From JANPPS01 sp964242575 (GTDB lineage Bacteria > Pseudomonadota > Alphaproteobacteria > Acetobacterales > Acetobacteraceae): a DNA stretch of 64,000 nucleotides. Position numbers and translations under genes: made by a program. The stretch spans positions 76,694-140,693 of the forward strand of contig CAXTCN010000001.1 of the NCBI GenBank assembly GCA_964242575.1, read 5' to 3'. The notes below the pieces were generated by a model. The model had not been told where the DNA came from. It saw only the letters and a list, made by a program, of their open reading frames with translations, and searched no databases. Of this stretch, positions 60,276-64,000 are shown piece by piece (within the stretch, counting starts at the first letter, position 1; each line of letters starts with the position of its first letter).

Positions 60276-61186
60276 ACCTTCTCCACGTCAGACCGACCCA
60301 GCAAGCCGGTCGGCAGGAATATCAGCACCACGATCAAAATACTGAACGCGGCCACGTCCTTGTATTGCACACTGAAATAAGCCGACCAGAACGTTTCGAT
60401 CAGCCCAATCAGCAGCCCGCCCAGCACGGCGCCGGGCAGGGAGCCGATGCCGCCGAGCACCGCGGCGGTGAACGCCTTCACGCCGGCCACGAAACCGATG
60501 AAGAAGTCGATCACGCCGTAGTACAGCAGGAACATGAAGCCCGCGACCGCGGCCAACGCCGCGCCGATCACGAACGTAAGGCTTATGGTCCGGTCGGTGT
60601 CGATCCCCAGCAGCCCGGCCATCTTGATGTCCTGCTCGCACGCCCGCATCGACCGCCCGAGCGGCGTTGCGGACACCAGCCAGGTGAACACGCTCAGCAC
60701 GGCCAGGGTCACGACGATAATGACGATCTGCATCCAGGACAACTGGACCGCGAACCCGTCCACGTTCATGAGCTGCACCCCACCGGGGATCAGCGGCGCA
60801 ATCGGCTTGACCCGCGCGCCTTGGCTGACTTGGGAGAAGTTCTGCAGCACGATGGACATGCCGATGGCGCTAATAAGCGGCGCCAGCCGGAAGCTGCCGC
60901 GGAGCGGCCGGTAAGCGATCCGCTCGATGGTCCAGCCATACAGCGCCGCAAGCCCGGCCGCGAGCAACAGCGTCACCGCCAGCGCCAGCGGCACCGAGGT
61001 CAGGCCCAGCGCATGCAGCGCGGTCAATGCGATAAGCGAGAGGAACGCCCCGATCATAAACACGTCGCCATGGGCGAAGTTAATCATGCCGATTATTCCG
61101 TAAACCATCGTATAGCCGACGGCGATCAGGCCGTAGATCATCCCCAGCGTCACGCCATTGATGAGTTGCTGAAACGCGTAGGCCAC
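60272..61186 (-). CDS. livH: Branched-chain amino acid ABC transporter permease LivH
   Basis: 304 residues from the GTG at 61186, which has AGGGGG six bases upstream; the longer frame to 61315 has no membrane-protein character at its N-terminus. FQQLINGVTLGMIYGLIAVG, YTMVYGIIGMINFAHGDVFM and GGIGSLPGAVLGGLLIGLIE are the LivH signatures. It is the first gene of the second liv operon; no clear promoter is visible in the 61187-61300 gap, which lies between it and the divergent tRNA. Confidence 0.95.
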
Positions 61187-61300
61187 CGCACCCCCTGAAC
61201 ACCCGGCCGCCGGTCCCGCGGTCCCCTGCAACAAACACGCGGCTGCTCTGCGATGCAAGCAGAGATGAGGGTCGTTGCACTGGGCGCTTTGCATGACCCT

Positions 61301-61328
61301 TTGCATTCCGGACAACCGCTGTTATATC
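61301..61328 (+). promoter_or_regulatory. Promoter of tRNA-Lys
   Basis: TTGCAT (61301-61306), 16 bases, then TATATC (61323-61328), eleven bases before the tRNA 5' end. Position and spacing suit a short-leader tRNA transcript. Confidence 0.5.
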
Positions 61329-61339
61329 GCCGCGTGGCC

Positions 61340-61415
<76 letters not shown>

Positions 61416-61738
61416 CCTCTAACATATTGCATTTGTTGGTTTTCTGGCACCGGATATCGTGACGCACATAAAGTGCGCTACCATGCTGACCGGACATTGA
61501 GCGGACAAATAGGGCAATATGTCCTGTTCGGGCACCCGCAGCTTTGAACGAGGTTGCTCAAGCGGGAGCAAGGCCAAACATACTGGTTAAACCTGTCCCA
61601 GCCGGTGAAGCCGCAGATACAAAGGTTGCCCAGCGTTAACGGATCAGCCCATGCTGGTCGAGGTCCGGCCTGTTGCCAGGAAACCGGACCTCTAACCGCT
61701 CGCGTCCAGGAGTTTCGCAGTATGGCCGCGTCCATCTT
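61416..61738. other. Non-coding stretch after tRNA-Lys with short GGACA repeats
   Basis: I see no supported gene here. GC content is lower than in the neighbouring core genome. The element GGACA occurs at 61492-61496 and 61503-61507 (same strand, 11 bp apart) and inverted as TGTCC at 61520-61524, the last two forming the near-palindrome GGACAAAT-N6-ATATGTCC (61503-61524, one mismatch). No T-run terminator for the tRNA is evident, and no copy of the tRNA 3' end was noticed further on. Confidence 0.4.
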
Positions 61739-61972
61739 ATGGTATTTAACAGTCCCTTTATGCTAGTGAACCTGGTATTTGTTGCTGGTTGTCCGCTGCT
61801 TTGGCTCGCGGCGCGATGGTCGTTTCGCACGCAGCGTGAAGTGCTTTGCATGGTATTCACGTTACTTGCAGTCACGTTCTCGGTGACAGTGCTCGACATC
61901 GTAGCGCCCGGCATCTTGGGCGGCTTTGGGCGAGGAGCGGTCTCGGACGAAAACGACAGCTACCGCCGCTAG
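61739..61972 (+). CDS. Small two-helix membrane protein, unknown
   Basis: 77 residues from the ATG at 61739. Two hydrophobic segments, MLVNLVFVAGCPLLWLAARW and VLCMVFTLLAVTFSVTVLDI, are separated by a short basic loop (SFRTQRE), and the tail is hydrophilic (SDENDSYRR). This would be a hairpin membrane protein with both ends on the same side. No ribosome binding site is obvious and no family is recognised. It lies between tRNA-Lys and the element genes. Confidence 0.45.
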   Translation: MVFNSPFMLVNLVFVAGCPLLWLAARWSFRTQREVLCMVFTLLAVTFSVTVLDIVAPGILGGFGRGAVSDENDSYRR

Positions 61973-62171
61973 GGCGGGTCCAGCCTACTGCCCGGAAACG
62001 CCGCCGTTATACGTTGGGCAGCTTAAGTTTTGTGACGCGCGCGCACGCACGGAATAGTCGAGCGTCCATATAATTGCGCCGCCATCCTCCCCAATACGCG
62101 CACGCGCGCGAGACAGGTGAGCAATCTTCAGACATGATACTGACATTACCCGTAAGCGCCTCGGATGCGTC

Positions 62172-62753
62172 CTAGTCTCGCATCTCCCAGGCTGGCACGA
62201 TCCCAGCCTGCACTGACGCCTGCCCTCGCGGGAACGCCAGCCGTGCCCCGTCCGGCTCGCGGCACATTCCCACCACTTCCGAAGCCACGTCCACCACCAT
62301 GCCGGCGGCCCCTAGCAGCCACGCCAAACCCCAGCCTGTCGGGTTTGCGGCAGGTGCGCGGGCGTGCAGCCCGAACAGGTCAAGGGTATCCCACCCGGCC
62401 CTATGCAGCGCCGCGCCGTGATCGTGCAGCAACCGGCGTGAAGTCGAAACCAACACCGCCCACCGTTCGGCCGTGATGCCATCCGGGGGCGGCAGGCTCT
62501 CCAGCAATGCAACGCCCTCACCCCAAGGGCCGCGCGCACACGTCGGGGATGCTGGTGGCTGAAATGTGGTCGGCTGCCGTGTTCCGTCCCGCTCCCGCAG
62601 CATCGCACCAATGCCGTCCCGGTGCGCCCGTGCCAAGGCCAGCACCGCAGGCGGTGGGCGTTGGGCCGCGTGCAGCAGCACCGTGCCGTCCACACCCAAC
62701 CGGACCCGGACGCCCGCCGCGTGCAGCTCCACCAGCGCCGTGGCGGGCGTCAT
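62172..62753 (-). CDS. TubC-N-like domain protein of mobile-element type
   Basis: 193 residues from the ATG at 62753 (GGAG nine bases upstream; a GTG at 62768 is possible). The N-terminal ~50 residues, ATALVELHAAGVRVRLGVDG followed by PPAVLALARAHRDGIGAML, fit the TubC N-terminal docking-like domain, which is common in uncharacterised proteins of integrated elements in Alphaproteobacteria. The C-terminal half (GITAERWAVLVSTSRRLLHD, then WGLAWLLGAAGMVVD) is not assigned. Its start overlaps the stop of the P-loop ATPase gene (ATGA), so they are a unit. The 199 bp beyond it (61973-62171) shows no gene. Confidence 0.6.
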   Translation of the reverse strand: MTPATALVELHAAGVRVRLGVDGTVLLHAAQRPPPAVLALARAHRDGIGAMLRERDGTRQPTTFQPPASPTCARGPWGEGVALLESLPPPDGITAERWAVLVSTSRRLLHDHGAALHRAGWDTLDLFGLHARAPAANPTGWGLAWLLGAAGMVVDVASEVVGMCREPDGARLAFPRGQASVQAGIVPAWEMRD

Positions 62754-64000
62754 GCCGGGCCGCTCCACCCGGCGTCCGCATCATTGCCATTATGCTCGGG
62801 CGGAAAACCATCGGACCCATAGGGGGCATAGGGAAGTGCGGCGTTCCTATGGTCCCTATGACCCCTATGCGTTTCCGGCCGCGGGACGTTGCATGGTTCT
62901 GCCCTGTCCGGTCCAGACAGTGCCGTGGTAGGTCGCACGGCGTAGGTTGCTGCCCCCCATGCGCCGGCCGCAGTCTGCCGCGTCAGCACGAACCCGCCGG
63001 CCCGGGTGCCGTCCAGCCTGCCCAGCGCCGCCGCCACGTACTGCCGGCCGCGCCCTTGCGGGTCGAGGAACCGCGCCACCGGCTCCGCCAGCTCCGCCGC
63101 TTTCGTCGGATCAGACCCGTGCGCCGCGTGCCAGGTGGCGAACAGCTCCGCCACGATCTGGCGCTTGCGGTCGCTGGCCTTGGCCTCCGCCACACGCTTT
63201 GCGGGATCGGTGCAGCCCAGCATCACGAGCGGGTCGCGCACCCACCGGCACCACGCCCCAAAGCTACCCAGCGGCAGCCCGGACGCGAGCGTGCCGGCCG
63301 TGTCGAGGTGCCGGCCCCACCGCCATACCGTCAATGCCGCCGTCAGCAGCGCAGCCCGGTTGTCCAGTGCCTCCGCCAGCACGTCGTCATGGAAGCGCCG
63401 GGTTTCCGGGTCCTCCACGCCCGCGTCCAACTCCACCGCCAGAAACCGCCGGGTCAAGTCTTCCCGCACCGTCAGGCCATTGCCGGTTAGAGCGATGAAA
63501 GCGGATGCGTTCAGCGGCACCATCACGGACTTGCCCAGCACCCGCACCCGGGCCGGACGTTCCGTGATGACGGACGCCAGGGTGTCGGACCGGAGCGCGG
63601 TGTCGTTCAGGTTGTCGAGGAACACCACCGGCCCGCCCGCCATCAGCTCGGCCCCGATGCGCTTGTCCAGTTCCTCCGTTGTGTTCCCGGCCGTCACGGC
63701 AGCAGGCGCGCGGCCGAACGCGATGGCGCACAGCACCCGCACCAGCAGCCCCTTGCCGGAGCCAGCGCCGGACAACGGCGCGGCCCGCACCAGCAGCCCC
63801 GGTGCCAGATGCAGGGACGGGCGGCACACCGCCGTCAGCAGCGCCGCCAACGTGGCGCTTTCGTCCGCGCCCGGGTTCTGTGCCAGGTCCACAACCGGCA
63901 CGTCTTGTCCGGCCTCTTGCACGGTCACGGCATCCGCAAAAGCGACAGGGCCATTCAGTTCTGACATAGGGGACTGGGCGTGAACGGGGGCGGGGTAACA
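62750..64000 (-). CDS. P-loop ATPase (phage/plasmid primase-helicase-like), N-terminus outside window
   Basis: The frame is open to the window edge, eleven codons beyond an ATG at 63967, so the real start may lie outside. From that ATG, Walker A is GAGSGKG (67-73), Walker B VVFLDN (114-119), a sensor ALTGNG (159-164) and arginines in REDLTRRFLAVELD. Surrounding text (APLSGAGSGKGLLVRVLCAI, ERPARVRVLGKS) matches helicase/primase-associated ATPases of prophages and integrative elements. The C-terminal ~60 residues are Pro/His/Arg-rich and look disordered. Whether a primase domain precedes it cannot be seen. It is coupled with the TubC-N-like gene. Confidence 0.7.
   Translation of the reverse strand, partial: CYPAPVHAQSPMSELNGPVAFADAVTVQEAGQDVPVVDLAQNPGADESATLAALLTAVCRPSLHLAPGLLVRAAPLSGAGSGKGLLVRVLCAIAFGRAPAAVTAGNTTEELDKRIGAELMAGGPVVFLDNLNDTALRSDTLASVITERPARVRVLGKSVMVPLNASAFIALTGNGLTVREDLTRRFLAVELDAGVEDPETRRFHDDVLAEALDNRAALLTAALTVWRWGRHLDTAGTLASGLPLGSFGAWCRWVRDPLVMLGCTDPAKRVAEAKASDRKRQIVAELFATWHAAHGSDPTKAAELAEPVARFLDPQGRGRQYVAAALGRLDGTRAGGFVLTRQTAAGAWGAATYAVRPTTALSGPDRAEPCNVPRPETHRGHRDHRNAALPYAPYGSDGFPPEHNGNDADAGWSGPA

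Noticed and set aside
61478..61735. 85-codon minus-strand frame with several CxxC-like cysteines
   Set aside because: No ribosome binding site, no coherent hydrophobic or catalytic pattern, and poor codon pattern; treated as non-coding.
61416..64000. Second copy of the tRNA-Lys 3' end as an att site
   Set aside because: No repeat of the T-arm/acceptor sequence was noticed in the window; it may lie outside.

Overview
The window is GC-rich, densely packed bacterial chromosome with many 1-14 bp gene overlaps. The gene content points to an alphaproteobacterium. The evidence is a GapR/DUF2312 protein, a split proton-translocating transhydrogenase (pntAA-pntAB-pntB), an RNase E with a large acidic insertion in its S1 domain, a CtrA-type TTAA-N7-TTAAC box, and the order ffh-rpsP-rimM-trmD-rplS-leuC-leuD-leuB. 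That gene order, the two liv-type transporters and the PEP-CTERM protein fit Rhodospirillales/Acetobacteraceae best; this placement is inference.

Layout. 1-7.8 kb: the tail of a SAM methyltransferase, then a minus-strand branched-chain amino-acid-type ABC operon (livK-livH-livMG fusion-livF), a GH5-like glycoside hydrolase and pyruvate kinase. 7.8-15.5 kb: an MHS-type MFS transporter with its own promoter and terminator, DUF1244, GapR, an acyl-CoA synthetase, an oligoendopeptidase F and an ABC1 kinase. 15.5-25.8 kb: the transhydrogenase operon, then the ffh/ribosome-maturation/leucine cluster and a DUF188 protein. 25.8-29.8 kb is a more variable stretch: DUF2934, a PEP-CTERM gene broken by a stop inside its signal peptide, a LuxR regulator with a degenerate receiver, CreA, a Nudix hydrolase and a small secreted protein. 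29.8-34.1 kb: tkt-gap-pgk. 34.1-40.7 kb: a frameshifted Uma2 gene, an NADP oxidoreductase coupled to a carbamoylase-like hydrolase, a divergent class II aldolase with a lipoprotein, an RlmI-like methyltransferase and a fatty acid desaturase. 40.7-55.1 kb: an OmpR-type regulator with a striking upstream region, a DsbA-like oxidoreductase, a GGT-like lipoprotein, an aminotransferase, RNase E, then amiC-mrcA-prfB (prfB with a programmed +1 frameshift), an MFS transporter and CsbD. 55.2-61.2 kb: a flavin reductase, a histidine phosphatase and a second, unfused liv operon (livH-livM-livG-livF-livK). 61.3-64 kb: tRNA-Lys(CTT), followed by genes of mobile-element character (a small membrane protein, a TubC-N-like protein and a P-loop ATPase running off the window). 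This suggests an element integrated at the tRNA, but no integrase or second att copy lies in the window.

Most genes are ordinary housekeeping functions. The best leads are: the regulator upstream region (a CtrA box plus a perfect 10-bp inverted repeat overlapping the ribosome binding site), the PEP-CTERM signal peptide interrupted by a stop, the LivM-LivG fusion, the MFS carrier with a cysteine-containing insert, the GGT homologue with substituted catalytic residues, and the tRNA-Lys-linked segment. I see no CRISPR array, no rRNA and no clear multi-gene defence system.
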